Source: Candidatus Zixiibacteriota bacterium
Lineage (GTDB): Bacteria > Zixibacteria > MSB-5A5 > GN15 > JAAZOE01
Direction of reading: 5' to 3'
Length of the DNA stretch: 64,000 nucleotides
NCBI GenBank assembly: GCA_023138975.1
Contig: JAGLON010000012.1
Coordinates: forward strand, 62,001 to 126,000
A model generated the notes under the pieces. That model did no database searches and had not been told where the DNA came from. It saw only the letters and a program-made list of their open reading frames with translations. The position numbers and the translations under genes are program-made. Positions 17,685 to 27,755 of this stretch are shown here, piece after piece (the first letter of the stretch is position 1; every line of letters begins with the position of its first letter).

Positions 17685-19106
17685 ATGGAGACTAAAACCA
17701 AAAAAATAACCTCCGGACAATCTCCGGTCGCAAAAGTTATCCAGCTTATTGATTTCCGCAACAAGCTGTCTCTTTATGTTCTGCGGGAACATATCGGTCC
17801 GTTTATATTCGCGTTCATTATCATCACGTTTATCCTTATAATCGATTTTGTACCACGCTTAGTTGATATGATCGTTGGAAAAGAGCTTCCCGCCTCAGTT
17901 ATTTTAAAAGTGTTTTTCTTCCAAATGGGGTGGATGATTGCGTTGTCGGTTCCTATGTCGGTTTTAGTCGCGACCCTTATGGCTTTTGGCCGCTTAACTT
18001 CCGATTTTGAGATAACCGCCTGCAAAGCATCGGGCGTTCATGTCATGAGACTCATGTATCCGGTCCTGCTCGCCGCCGCCGCCTTGACCTATGGCATGGT
18101 TTATTTTAACAACGAGGTCCTGCCCGATCTCAATCATAAAGCCCGGGTTATCATGCAGGACGTTCGCCGCATGCGTCCGACCCTGCAAATCCGAAGCGGA
18201 GCCTTTGTCACCGATATCAAAGGGTATATAATCCTGATCGATTCAGTCGATCATAAGACTTCCAACTTGACTGGCGTAAAAATCCTCGAAATGGGACGGC
18301 ATCGGAAATCACCGAGAACCATTGTCGCGCAATCGGGCCGATTGACATTTACTAACGGTGGTCACGACCTTGTCTTTGATCTCAAGGATGGTGAAATCCA
18401 CGAGTTTGACGACAAATCCTCCGAAAACTACCGGCGCTTAGCTTTTGCTACGCAGAGGATTGTCGTGAGCGAAATTTCCAAAGATTTTAAGGAATCCGAC
18501 GACAAATTCCGAACCGACCGGGAGAAATCATCCCAGCGGATGCTTGGCGATATCATGAAATGGCAAACCGGAATAAAACCGTACCGTGACAAAATAAATA
18601 AAATCATAACCAGGAATACTGATCGACTGATAGCAGATACCCTGCCTCCGCTACTCGACAGTCTGGTTCCGGATAATTTTGCGCTAAAAGATCTGGCCAC
18701 GGCACTCGAAGCACAAGCTCGCATGCTTTCCCGTGAGAATGAAGGAGTTAAAACTCAACAAAAACTGATTGATTCTTACTATGTAGAGGTATATAAAAAA
18801 TACTCGATTCCATCCGCGTGTCTGGTCTTTGTCCTGATAGGAGCACCGATGGGCATCCTGGCCCGCAAAGGAAGCATGGGGATTTCAATCGGCCTGTCTC
18901 TGGGTCTGTTCATCCTCTACTGGGCGTTTTTAATGGGCGGGGAAAGCCTGGCCGACCGGGGCATCATCACTCCCTTCTGGGCCATGTGGGCGGCGAATAT
19001 TTTACTGGGTATAATCGGATTATATTTGCTGTATGTCGTTTCTTTTGAAAAGAGTCTGCTATGCGCCTTTAAGCTGACTAAAGATAAGGTAAAAAACTCC
19101 AAATGA
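17685..19106 (+). CDS. lptF: LPS export permease LptF (enlarged)
   Basis: Permease subunit of the LptB2FG transporter that extracts LPS from the inner membrane. It starts with the coupling and first-helix region LYVLREHIGPFIFAFIIITF, has the VPMSVLVATLMAFGRL helix and the usual KASGV coupling helix, and three C-terminal helices ending in LLYVVSF. At 473 residues it is about 110 longer than typical; the additional part (residues about 250-370) is a charged, helical insertion in the periplasmic beta-jellyroll region. It overlaps the next permease gene by 4 bases. Confidence 0.88.
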   Translation: METKTKKITSGQSPVAKVIQLIDFRNKLSLYVLREHIGPFIFAFIIITFILIIDFVPRLVDMIVGKELPASVILKVFFFQMGWMIALSVPMSVLVATLMAFGRLTSDFEITACKASGVHVMRLMYPVLLAAAALTYGMVYFNNEVLPDLNHKARVIMQDVRRMRPTLQIRSGAFVTDIKGYIILIDSVDHKTSNLTGVKILEMGRHRKSPRTIVAQSGRLTFTNGGHDLVFDLKDGEIHEFDDKSSENYRRLAFATQRIVVSEISKDFKESDDKFRTDREKSSQRMLGDIMKWQTGIKPYRDKINKIITRNTDRLIADTLPPLLDSLVPDNFALKDLATALEAQARMLSRENEGVKTQQKLIDSYYVEVYKKYSIPSACLVFVLIGAPMGILARKGSMGISIGLSLGLFILYWAFLMGGESLADRGIITPFWAMWAANILLGIIGLYLLYVVSFEKSLLCAFKLTKDKVKNSK

Positions 19107-20182
19107 TTAAACGGCTCGACCGATATCTGCTCTGGCGCTTTATCCTTTCGCTGATTGTCGCAGTCGGAACGATAACACTCATTGCTCTAATTGTTGATCT
19201 TATCGAAAATCTGGAACGGATTGTGGATAACGCCGCAACCCTTAAGGATGTCGTTTTATATTACGTTTATTTTATCCCCTGGATATACAAAATCACGATC
19301 CCAGCTTCAGTCTTATTGGCGGGCCTTTTTTCAATCGGATTGCTGGCAAAAAACAATGAAATCCTGGCCATGAAAGCGGCCGGAGTGTCGTTGTATCGCA
19401 TTGCTATGCCGCTTCTCATCTTTACGTTTTTTCTTTCTTGTTTTAATTTTTATTTCAACGAAGAACTCCTGCCGATAGCCACCAAAGAAAGAAATCGTAT
19501 CAAACACGGAGAAATCGAGAAGAAAGACCAGCGCAAGGGACAGATATTGTATAATCTGTCCAAGCAGGGAGCCGGCGGCTATATTTATCATTTTGAATTA
19601 TTCAAAACCGGTCGAAAAGAGGCCAAAAACGCTCTGGTTCAGCGATTCGAAAACGATACCTTGATGGAATCCTATCGCGCCGAATGGATGCGGTTCTCCA
19701 ACGGTCAATGGCATATGATAAATGGCGTTCATCGGGATTTTTCCGGGAATCGAGAACGGTTTTTTAAATTCGACTCTTTGATTCTGGCCAGTTGTAAAGA
19801 ACGCCCTGAGGAGTTTGAAAAATACCGCGGTAAACCAGAGGATATGGGCTACCGTGAACTGGAAGGATATATCGGTATCCTGAAAAAAACCGGCGCTCCG
19901 TTTGCCCGTGAATTAGTCGATTTAAGAACAAAACTATCTTTTCCGTTCACCTCCTTTATTGTCATGTTCATCTGTATCCCAATGGCGTCTAATCCCAGTC
20001 GGAGCGGTGTTGCGATGTCGTTTGCTATCGCCGCAGGGGTATCGCTATTGTATTTTGTAATTTTCAAGGTCACTCAATCATTCGGGTACAGCGGAAAACT
20101 CCCTCCGGATATGGCCGCCTGGTCAATCAACGTCCTGTTTTTTATCATCGGAATATTTTTCTTTATTCGCTCACACAAATAA
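19103..20182 (+). CDS. lptG: LPS export permease LptG
   Basis: The second permease of the LptB2FG complex, 359 residues, the normal length. Six membrane helices surround a periplasmic domain; ILAMKAAGVSLYRIAMPLL is the coupling helix that contacts the LptB ATPase. FPFTSFIVMFICIPMASNPSR corresponds to the conserved helix 5 start. F and G are assigned from order and the size of the first protein, and could be exchanged. LptB is not in the window. Confidence 0.88.
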   Translation: MIKRLDRYLLWRFILSLIVAVGTITLIALIVDLIENLERIVDNAATLKDVVLYYVYFIPWIYKITIPASVLLAGLFSIGLLAKNNEILAMKAAGVSLYRIAMPLLIFTFFLSCFNFYFNEELLPIATKERNRIKHGEIEKKDQRKGQILYNLSKQGAGGYIYHFELFKTGRKEAKNALVQRFENDTLMESYRAEWMRFSNGQWHMINGVHRDFSGNRERFFKFDSLILASCKERPEEFEKYRGKPEDMGYRELEGYIGILKKTGAPFARELVDLRTKLSFPFTSFIVMFICIPMASNPSRSGVAMSFAIAAGVSLLYFVIFKVTQSFGYSGKLPPDMAAWSINVLFFIIGIFFFIRSHK

Positions 20183-20195
20183 CCGGAAACCTATT

Positions 20196-20984
20196 ATGAA
20201 CAAAGATCATGAAATCAACCGCAAGCACTGGGATGACCGCACCGAGGCCCACTACATACACCGTGGATATAAAGTCAAAGAATTCCTTGAAGGCACCTTC
20301 GATCTTCACCCACTGGAACTTGAAGAAGTCGGCGACGTCAAAGGCAAAACATTATTACACCTACAGTGCCATTTTGGAATGGATACTCTCACCTGGGCCC
20401 GTAAAGGCGCGACCGTTACCGGAGTTGACATCTCCGATAAATCAATTGAATACGCCCAAAAACTGGCTAAAGAAGCTAATATTGCAAACACCCGGTTCAT
20501 CCGTACCGACCTGTTTGATTTGCCGGAGAAACTCGATGATGAGTTTGATATTGTCTTCACCTCATACGGCGCCATCTGGTGGATGTCGGATATCAACAAG
20601 TGGGCTGAAGTTGTTGCCAGGTATGTTAAGAAAGGCGGGTTCTTCTATATCGCCGACTGCCATCCGCTCAGCCAAATGTTCGACGGGGATAAAAAAGTCA
20701 TCGAGCCGTATTTTCATATGGGTACCGAACGGTACTACGACGAGACAGATTACTGCGCCAAAGATGTTGTCATCGAAGAAGAAGTCGGCTGGCGTTGGTC
20801 GCTGGGGGACATCATCAATGCTCTTATCAAAGCTGGATTGACGATTGAGTTTCTACACGAGTTTCCGTTTTGCGTGTATGATAAATGGCCGAGTTTTGTA
20901 AAAGATGACGACGGCTGGTACTATTACCCCGACCGCAAAAACGATATCCCTCTGACCTTTTCGATCAAGGCAAGTCGGAGGTAG
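20196..20984 (+). CDS. Class I SAM-dependent methyltransferase
   Basis: Rossmann methyltransferase of 262 residues. The SAM-binding loop is LLHLQCHFGMDTL (motif I, with the usual Gly-x-Gly replaced by CHFG), the acidic motif II is VTGVDIS, and TSYGAIWWMSDINKW forms the motif IV region. It belongs to the small-molecule methyltransferase group often seen next to cell-envelope genes; the substrate is unknown. It follows lptG by 13 bases with GGAAA before the ATG, so it is probably in the same transcript. Confidence 0.85.
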   Translation: MNKDHEINRKHWDDRTEAHYIHRGYKVKEFLEGTFDLHPLELEEVGDVKGKTLLHLQCHFGMDTLTWARKGATVTGVDISDKSIEYAQKLAKEANIANTRFIRTDLFDLPEKLDDEFDIVFTSYGAIWWMSDINKWAEVVARYVKKGGFFYIADCHPLSQMFDGDKKVIEPYFHMGTERYYDETDYCAKDVVIEEEVGWRWSLGDIINALIKAGLTIEFLHEFPFCVYDKWPSFVKDDDGWYYYPDRKNDIPLTFSIKASRR

Positions 20985-20996
20985 AACATATAATAA

Positions 20997-21072
20997 TATG
21001 TTAATAATTCAGGCAAAATAAATTAATTCACTCGTCTGCGACGAAAATGGCTTCGTTTTCCATATTAACATA
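20997..21072. repeat. Hairpin element with 10-base inverted arms
   Basis: TATGTTAATA (20997-21006) and TATTAACATA (21063-21072) are exact inverted copies. Between them is the palindrome-like CGTCTGCGACG and GAAAA..CGTTTTC. The CGTCTGCGACGA core recurs at 21151-21162. It follows the methyltransferase stop by 13 bases, so it may end its transcript or be a small non-coding repeat. Confidence 0.45.
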
Positions 21073-21084
21073 CTTTTTCAAAAG

Positions 21085-21273
21085 CTAATTTTTATAAATA
21101 TCCCATAAGGGAATACCACACAGAACATTACGAAGAATTGGGTTTACCCGTCTGCGACGAGTACCTTGTGGATGTTCATTTTTTAAAGTATTTTTTACCG
21201 TTGTTGCTGGACAACAAATTAGACTGTTTTCTGTTTTGGCAATTGACTCTGATTTGATTTTTACAAGTGACAT
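21085..21273 (-). CDS. Doubtful small basic protein
   Basis: A 62-residue frame with ATG at 21273, AGGA six bases upstream and TATAAT just before that. The predicted protein is basic and has no recognisable domain, and part of it (the HPQGTRRRR region) is encoded by the repeated CGTCTGCGACGA sequence, which speaks for a repeat rather than a gene. Kept only because start signals are present. Confidence 0.2.
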   Translation of the reverse strand: MSLVKIKSESIAKTENSLICCPATTVKNTLKNEHPQGTRRRRVNPILRNVLCGIPLWDIYKN

Positions 21274-21393
21274 ATTGGTTCCTATGATTATAGCGTAAAC
21301 TGATATCTATAAAAGGAGGAGATTTTCGAAATCAACAGCGATGTTGTGGGGAAAGTGTGTCATACGAGAGTAGAGAATAAAAATGTTCTATTC

Positions 21394-21429
21394 CCAAGTC
21401 TAAAGACTTGGACCAAAGGCCTCATGAGG
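21394..21429. repeat. Two adjacent palindromes
   Basis: CCAAGTCTAAAGACTTGG (21394-21411) is an 8-base-arm palindrome and CCTCATGAGG (21420-21429) is a perfect one. They lie in a gene-free stretch (21274-21557) in which I see no other gene. The arrangement resembles small REP-type elements. Confidence 0.4.
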
Positions 21430-21557
21430 ACACCCGGCAACTAACATAATGTCCATTTATAGTCCACGTTCTTCGTATAGATTGCATGTTACTGATTTAC
21501 CGTCAAGCAGGCCAACAGTCTCACGACAAAGCAAATCTTTTACCAAGGAGTTCTCTT

Positions 21558-21785
21558 ATGCCATTTGTTGAGATTAAATTAATTGAGGGTGTTTTCACTA
21601 AAACACAAAAACAGGAAATGATTGAAAAGATCACTGACACAATGGTTTCTATCGAAGGTGAAAACATGCGTCAGGTTACTTGGGTAGTGATTAATGAAAT
21701 GAAAAGCGGTGACTGGGGAATAGGCGGTAAAGCACTTACGACAGAAGCCGTCAAGTCACTCGCCGCTGGAGAACCAATTGGGTAA
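21558..21785 (+). CDS. 4-oxalocrotonate tautomerase family protein
   Basis: The 75-residue protein starts MPFVEIKLIEGVF; after loss of Met the catalytic Pro1 would be exposed, the mark of the tautomerase superfamily. The rest (TKTQKQEMIEKITDTMV, VTWVVINEMKSGDWGIGG) is the usual beta-alpha-beta unit, which acts as a hexamer or dimer. ATG 21558 is chosen over the upstream frame because AAGGAG lies at 21545-21550 and Pro must follow Met. The physiological substrate is unknown. Confidence 0.9.
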   Translation: MPFVEIKLIEGVFTKTQKQEMIEKITDTMVSIEGENMRQVTWVVINEMKSGDWGIGGKALTTEAVKSLAAGEPIG

Positions 21786-21858
21786 CAGTAAAGCCATTGA
21801 AAGTTTAAGAAGTGCTTAGGGCTTTAGCCGCAACCTCAGATGTTACACGAACTTCGTT

Positions 21859-21905
21859 CCCGGCAGGCTATAGTCCTGCTCTGCAGGGTTTCCCCGTCTG
21901 CCGGG
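21859..21905. repeat. Palindromic element with GGCTATAGTCCTGC core
   Basis: Outer arms CCCGGCAG (21859-21866) and CTGCCGGG (21898-21905) are exact inverse complements; an inner CCTGC-TCT-GCAGG hairpin follows the AGGCTATAG core (21865-21873). Related copies of the core occur at 23825-23843 and 24057-24076. Confidence 0.55.
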
Positions 21906-21972
21906 ATAAACTGAAACAACGACTATCATGTGAGATCATCTATACGAATCCGAGAATGTACAATGTGCCAGT

Positions 21973-22407
21973 TTACTCCAAATTCATGCCCGGCATTCGT
22001 ACGTAGCAGTTCAAAATAGTTTTTTTCAATGGTTTTATGCTGGTATAGCCGACAGATTCATAAAACAATTTTTGTTTTTCATCATCATCGGTGAGAAGAA
22101 CATGAGATCTGACATGCTCGAATCGCTTCAAACATCGATTGAGAAGTTCACGGCCTATCCCCTGATGCTGAAATTCCGGATCCACAAGAATATCCTGAAG
22201 GTAGTGGATGGCGCTGTCGTCGGATAGTGAACGCACCAGACCGATAAGCTTATCATTCTCAATGCAGATAATTACGTAAGTGGAATTTTTTATAGCCTTA
22301 ATGAGATTTTCCGGTTCTTTGGTATAGGTAGTCCAATTGACTGAGTTATATAATCTGAGAATATCATCCTTTGAGATATTCCCGATGCCTTCGGTATATA
22401 TTAACAT
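21973..22407 (-). CDS. GNAT family N-acetyltransferase
   Basis: Acetyl-CoA dependent acetyltransferase of 144 residues, the typical size. The acetyl-CoA loop is VDPEFQHQGIGRELL (Q/R-x-x-G-x-G/A pattern), preceded by strand HYLQDILV and followed by LLTDDDEKQKLFYESVGY. The N-terminal TKEPENLIKAIKNS and IGLVRSLSDD fit the same fold. ATG 22407 has GGAG seven bases upstream and begins MLIYTEGIGN; the longer frame to 22584 lacks such a site and adds a non-homologous stretch. Substrate unknown. Confidence 0.88.
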   Translation of the reverse strand: MLIYTEGIGNISKDDILRLYNSVNWTTYTKEPENLIKAIKNSTYVIICIENDKLIGLVRSLSDDSAIHYLQDILVDPEFQHQGIGRELLNRCLKRFEHVRSHVLLTDDDEKQKLFYESVGYTSIKPLKKTILNCYVRMPGMNLE

Positions 22408-22611
22408 AATTTTCTCCGGTGTTAAAATAAATCTAAGAATAAAAGCTGCTTCGAATAAGATACAGACGGGTGATACATTATTATAAATAAAAAATGGAAT
22501 TACGAGGCGTAATATTCTGTCATCTACGCTACCGCTTACAACAAAGGATAAGTGGCCTAAAAGGGGATTTTTCTTCCCACTCATCCATATATAAACAAAT
22601 GACTAACGAGC

Positions 22612-22640
22612 TTGACAATAATTACAGTTTTAATTAATAT
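22612..22640 (+). promoter_or_regulatory. Probable sigma-70 promoter
   Basis: Consensus TTGACA (22612-22617), 17-base spacer, TAATAT (22635-22640). It is placed properly for the gene starting at 22671. Confidence 0.55.
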
Positions 22641-22670
22641 TATATACAGCTTTACTTGGGAGGGTGTTTT

Positions 22671-23195
22671 ATGAAATGCGTTAAGTTAATATTGATTATC
22701 TCTTTCTCCATTTTTTTGATCCAACCAATTGTTGCTCAGAACAAGGAGGATAGCAAAAAGGGTGATAGGTATCGTTTCTGTTTAAAGAACGGTTCACATC
22801 TTGAAGTAAAAAACGGCATAATATCTGATAACTTATTAATGGTTACATATCCCAACGGGGAGCATGCAGATTATCCTTTATCTGAAATCCTTTCAATGGA
22901 AAAACGAACCGGCAACCGGGCAGCTTTCGGATTGGCCGCCGGGGCGGGAGTTGGTTTACTAACAGCCTCTCTTGCCTATATGCAAGCCAGTGTGGATGCT
23001 TCAAGTGACCCTTACAAAGAGATCAATGATGATGCCGTAGGTCCTGTTTTTGCTATTCTTACCGGCGTCGGGGCAATCACTGGCCTTATCTATGGGTCCA
23101 CCATGGATAAATGGGAAAAGGTTTCTTTGAGTTCATCACTCTCATTTGCCCCGAAGTTAGACCGTAAAATGGTCTTCCTGACATTAAATTTTTAG
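22671..23195 (+). CDS. Exported protein with glycine-zipper segment
   Basis: I do not recognise the family. The 174-residue protein has a signal peptide (KCVKLILIISFSIFLIQPIVAQ), a short beta-rich part (FCLKNGSHLEVKNGIIS, the form of a surface-exposed DUF with LKNGxxxxG), then a Gly/Ala-rich double hydrophobic segment (AAFGLAAGAGVGLLTASLAY and AILTGVGAITGLIYGS) like glycine-zipper outer-membrane proteins, and ends in ..FLTLNF. GGGAGG lies at 22658-22664 before ATG 22671. It is likely co-transcribed with the lipoprotein downstream. Confidence 0.65.
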   Translation: MKCVKLILIISFSIFLIQPIVAQNKEDSKKGDRYRFCLKNGSHLEVKNGIISDNLLMVTYPNGEHADYPLSEILSMEKRTGNRAAFGLAAGAGVGLLTASLAYMQASVDASSDPYKEINDDAVGPVFAILTGVGAITGLIYGSTMDKWEKVSLSSSLSFAPKLDRKMVFLTLNF

Positions 23196-23230
23196 CCGTT
23201 TACCAACTTTTAGCTTCGAAAGACAGACTT

Positions 23231-23758
23231 ATGAAAATGAATCAAACCTTTCGGCTTGCTTCAATAATTGTTTGTATTTTCATCCTTGGCGGATGCGCTG
23301 CACCAATAGTCACTCCAAGACTGTTATTAGAAGAGGACATCAGACCCTATTCCAATATAAACTTTAGCACCAAGTGTTTTCTGGCCGAAAACCTGTCAAA
23401 AGAAATGGCCCGGCTTGAGGAAAAAGTTAACAAGCGTCTAATGAAAATAGATAATATCAGCGGTGTGAGGTTGAATGCTCCCTGTCAGAATACAGACGAG
23501 AATCTAATGTGTATCACTGCTACCATCACCGATATAAAAAAAGTCAGTGAAACGGCAATATTCTTCTTTGGCATCTTCGCCGGGACTTCACATATCAATG
23601 TCGAAGTAACTATCACACATGCCAAAAGCGGACGTACTTTAGGGAGCTATGAAGTTGTAGGAAATCACGGTGGGACAAACACATCTATTGATCTGGCCGC
23701 CAAGGGGATAGCAAATATTATTAAAGATCATTTGAAGAAATTGGATAAGCAGTCATAG
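23231..23758 (+). CDS. Lipoprotein of unknown function (DUF4410-like)
   Basis: The N-terminus has a lipoprotein signal with lipobox LGGC at about residue 22. The mature part of 150 residues has a hydrophobic strand pattern (LMCITATITDIKKVS, HINVEVTITHAKSGRTLGSYEVVGNHGG) that resembles DUF4410/curli-type assembly lipoproteins; I would not assign a function. It follows the glycine-zipper gene by 35 bases and is closed by a terminator, so the pair is a unit. Confidence 0.65.
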   Translation: MKMNQTFRLASIIVCIFILGGCAAPIVTPRLLLEEDIRPYSNINFSTKCFLAENLSKEMARLEEKVNKRLMKIDNISGVRLNAPCQNTDENLMCITATITDIKKVSETAIFFFGIFAGTSHINVEVTITHAKSGRTLGSYEVVGNHGGTNTSIDLAAKGIANIIKDHLKKLDKQS

Positions 23759-23783
23759 ATATTGTTGATTATTAATATTAAAT

Positions 23784-23815
23784 AAAAAGACCGGTTTTAC
23801 CGGCCTTTTTATTTT
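23784..23815 (+). terminator. Rho-independent terminator
   Basis: AAAAAGACCGG-TTTTA-CCGGCCTTTTTATTTT lies 26 bases after the lipoprotein stop: a GC-rich stem with one mismatch followed by a T run. Confidence 0.8.
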
Positions 23816-23824
23816 GTGCCCGGT

Positions 23825-24110
23825 AGGCTATAGTTCCTCCTTGTTGGATGTCCACATCTGCCGCAGTAGTAATTTCACAAGTCAACACACCCCGCCCTGT
23901 CGGGCACCCCTCTCAAAGAGGGGATGTTGTAGATAATTATTGTAGTTAGAATAATTAAAAGAACCAATTAAGAAGCACTAGTAGGTTCTTTGAACATTTT
24001 GGTGAATGATTTGCTAAAATCATCTGATATGGGTCCCCTCTATAAGAGGGGAAATAAAGGCTATAGTCCTGCCCTGAGGACGGGAGGTGTGTTAATGCAA
24101 TTTCATTGCA
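23825..24110. repeat. Composite palindromic repeat region (REP/MITE-like)
   Basis: This gene-free stretch carries two copies of AGGCTATAGT-CCT (23825-23843 and 24057-24076), two nearly identical 7-base hairpins CCCCTCT-CAA-AGAGGGG (23907-23923) and CCCCTCT-ATA-AGAGGGG (24035-24051), outer arms ACACACCCCGCCCTG (from 23885) versus GCCCTGAGGACGGGAGGTGTGT (to 24092), and a final TGCAAT-TTC-ATTGCA hairpin (24096-24110). The symmetry suggests a non-autonomous mobile or REP element of about 210 bases with a middle (23925-24030) in which I see nothing. Confidence 0.6.
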
Positions 24111-24132
24111 GTAAATAATGAATCATTTTTAA

Positions 24133-24153
24133 CGGGCTGGGAGATCCAGCCCG
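24133..24153 (-). terminator. Strong hairpin after ahcY, possible terminator
   Basis: CGGGCTGG-GAGAT-CCAGCCCG lies 25 bases beyond the ahcY stop. On the minus strand it is followed by TTAAAAATG, so the T run is poor; it may protect the 3' end or assist termination. Confidence 0.45.
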
Positions 24154-24177
24154 CAATAAATCTAATTCGTTATCAAA

Positions 24178-25455
<1,278 letters not shown>

Positions 25456-25489
25456 CTATCTCTATCTTAAAGTAATTGTCCTGTTTCTT

Positions 25490-26653
25490 TTAGGCGTCCT
25501 TCGCCAGAATATCTGCTTTGTCGGTTTTTTCCCAAGTGAATTCGGGCAGTTCGCGGCCAAAATGCCCATAGGCTGCGGTCTTGCGATAAATCGGTTTAAG
25601 TAAATCGAGTGTTTCGATAATTCCACCGGGAGTCAAATCAAAATGCTTCGGGATAAGCTCTTTTATCCGATCTTCATCAATTTTATTAGTGTTGTCGGTC
25701 CAGACCATGATCGAAACCGGCTCGGCAACACCGATGGCATAAGCCAGCTGCAAGGTACACTTATCGGCCAAACCGGAGGCGACGATGTTTTTAGAAATAT
25801 AGCGCGCCATATATGAAGCCGAACGGTCAACCTTGGTCGGGTCTTTACCGGAAAACGCTCCACCGCCATGCGAAGCCATTCCGCCATAAGTATCAACGAT
25901 AATTTTGCGTCCGGTCATGCCGGTATCAGCCTGAGGACCGCCAATAATAAATTTACCGGTCGGATTGATATAATACTTGGTTTTATCATCGAGCATCGCA
26001 CCGGGGACAATCGGCTTAATCACGTTTTCGATTATTTCACCGCGAGCCTTATCCGACATACTCTCACCCTTGCTGTCAAGGGCATCTTCGGTATGCTGTG
26101 TCGAAATCACGACCGCGTCAACTCGCGCCGGTTCATTATCAATATACTGAACGGTAACTTGCGACTTTCCATCCGGGCCGAGATAATCGAGAATCTTTTC
26201 TTTACGGACTTTAGCCAGCCGTTGAGTAAGCTTATGGGCCAGCATAATCGGCATCGGCATTAACTCATCGGTCTCCCGGCAAGCATATCCGGACATGAGT
26301 CCCTGATCTCCGGCACCGCCGGTATCCACTCCCTGGGCGATATCAGGAGACTGCGAACCAATAGCATTCAGAATAGCACAGCCCTTAAATGAGAAACCGT
26401 ACTTGGCGTCGGTGTAGCCAATTTCGTGTATTATTTTTCTCGCCAGCGATTGAATATCAACATAATGGTGAGTGGTAATCTCACCGCCGACAATCAATAG
26501 ACCTTTGGTTACAAAGGCTTCACAGGCCACACGACCTTGTGGATCATACCCTAGAATCTCGTCGAGGACGCCATCAGATATTTGATCACAAAGCTTATCT
26601 GGATGTCCCTCGGTTACAGATTCCGACGTGAATAAAAAATAACCGCTGCTCAT
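25490..26653 (-). CDS. metK: S-adenosylmethionine synthetase
   Basis: Makes SAM from methionine and ATP. The 387 residues have [20 protein letters not shown] at the start, [16 protein letters not shown] and the signature [17 protein letters not shown] with Lys residues that contact the phosphates; [14 protein letters not shown] is also canonical. With ahcY 43 bases downstream it forms the activated methyl cycle. There is no SAM-riboswitch-sized leader in front of it; the preceding gene ends only 32 bases upstream. Confidence 0.97.
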   Translation of the reverse strand: MSSGYFLFTSESVTEGHPDKLCDQISDGVLDEILGYDPQGRVACEAFVTKGLLIVGGEITTHHYVDIQSLARKIIHEIGYTDAKYGFSFKGCAILNAIGSQSPDIAQGVDTGGAGDQGLMSGYACRETDELMPMPIMLAHKLTQRLAKVRKEKILDYLGPDGKSQVTVQYIDNEPARVDAVVISTQHTEDALDSKGESMSDKARGEIIENVIKPIVPGAMLDDKTKYYINPTGKFIIGGPQADTGMTGRKIIVDTYGGMASHGGGAFSGKDPTKVDRSASYMARYISKNIVASGLADKCTLQLAYAIGVAEPVSIMVWTDNTNKIDEDRIKELIPKHFDLTPGGIIETLDLLKPIYRKTAAYGHFGRELPEFTWEKTDKADILAKDA

Positions 26654-26685
26654 TTATAAATCTCCATATTACTAAAATCCATAAG

Positions 26686-27660
26686 TTAGAAATGTCCAAC
26701 TTCAGACGAATCACCAACGTTCAGAGTTCCATAATCGCCAATCACCGTTGCTCGATGCCCAATCAGGGAATCAGATAGGAGCGAGTTTTTCACTTCCGCC
26801 TCAAATCCGACAATCGAGTTCCTAATAATTGAGTTTTTTACCGTTGCTCCGTCTGAGACAGAGACATAGGGCCCGATTATCGACGATTCAATTTTCGCCG
26901 TTGGCGCGACAAAACTCGGTGGAATAATTACGGACCCCTCAATGGATGGAGTAGCTTTGTTTTTTTTCAACAAATGCCGATTCGTCTCGATCAAGGTTTC
27001 TCTTTTTCCGCAATCGAACCAACCGCCTACCGAATAGGCGTTAAACACAGTTTTATCTTCAATCATTCCCTGAAGAGCGTCTGTAAGTTGATATTCCCCT
27101 TTGGTACGTTTATCGGTAGAAATAATTTTATCCAGATGTTTTTTAAGCATTTGACTGTTTTTTATAAAGTATAGCCCAATCAAGGCAAGATTCGATTTTG
27201 GCTCGGTAGGTTTTTCTACTAATCCTGAAACTTTACCGTTTTTGACATCGGCAATTCCAAACCGTTGAGGATCCACAACCGGCATAACACCGAGAACATT
27301 GTCACCGTCGGATATAAACTTTTTCATATCCGCTTCGACAATCGTATCTCCGAGGATAATCAACACCGGCGAATCCGGCATATCGCCAAGAGCCATGTCT
27401 ACGGCGTATCCAAGCCCAAGTAATTCCTTTTGCTGTACAAATCGAGTCTTAATACTGTAATGCTCAGTAACGTACTCCTGAACCATCTCACCCAAAAAAC
27501 CAGTAATAACGATAATTTCTTCCGGCTCCAATTGAGCCACCCGATCCAGGATATGGCCTAAGATCGGTTTACCGGCAACGTGCAGAAGAGATTTTGGAAT
27601 AGTATGAGTATGCGGGCGCAACCGGCTTCCAAGTCCGGCGGCCGGAATAATTACTCTCAT
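26686..27660 (-). CDS. Sugar-1-phosphate nucleotidyltransferase with beta-helix domain
   Basis: The N-terminal 230 residues form a GT-A-like nucleotidyltransferase: IIPAAGLGSRLRPHTHTIPKSLL is the signature with the catalytic Arg and Lys, ILGDTIVEADM holds the metal Asp, and VEKPTEPKSNLALIG is the sugar-binding loop. The C-terminal 80 residues (VIIPPSFVAPTAKIESSIIGP onwards) form a left-handed beta-helix of hexapeptide repeats without an obvious acetyltransferase site. It resembles the RmlA-long/archaeal type enzymes; the nucleotide and sugar are not determined. First gene of the operon with metK and ahcY. Confidence 0.88.
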   Translation of the reverse strand: MRVIIPAAGLGSRLRPHTHTIPKSLLHVAGKPILGHILDRVAQLEPEEIIVITGFLGEMVQEYVTEHYSIKTRFVQQKELLGLGYAVDMALGDMPDSPVLIILGDTIVEADMKKFISDGDNVLGVMPVVDPQRFGIADVKNGKVSGLVEKPTEPKSNLALIGLYFIKNSQMLKKHLDKIISTDKRTKGEYQLTDALQGMIEDKTVFNAYSVGGWFDCGKRETLIETNRHLLKKNKATPSIEGSVIIPPSFVAPTAKIESSIIGPYVSVSDGATVKNSIIRNSIVGFEAEVKNSLLSDSLIGHRATVIGDYGTLNVGDSSEVGHF

Positions 27661-27755
27661 ATCAAGCCTTTTTCCCTCATTAATAATTTGTCAAAATATA
27701 CGTACCTATTATACACAGGTAAACAATAATTTTGCAATCTATAACTTGAATTCTA

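Noticed and set aside
23825-24110. CRISPR array
   Set aside because: The repeats are few, unequal in spacing and arranged as inverted pairs. No cas gene is near. No CRISPR array was seen anywhere in the window.
26654-26685. SAM riboswitch in front of metK
   Set aside because: Only 32 bases separate metK from the upstream gene, too few for any SAM riboswitch aptamer, and no such fold was seen in front of the operon.
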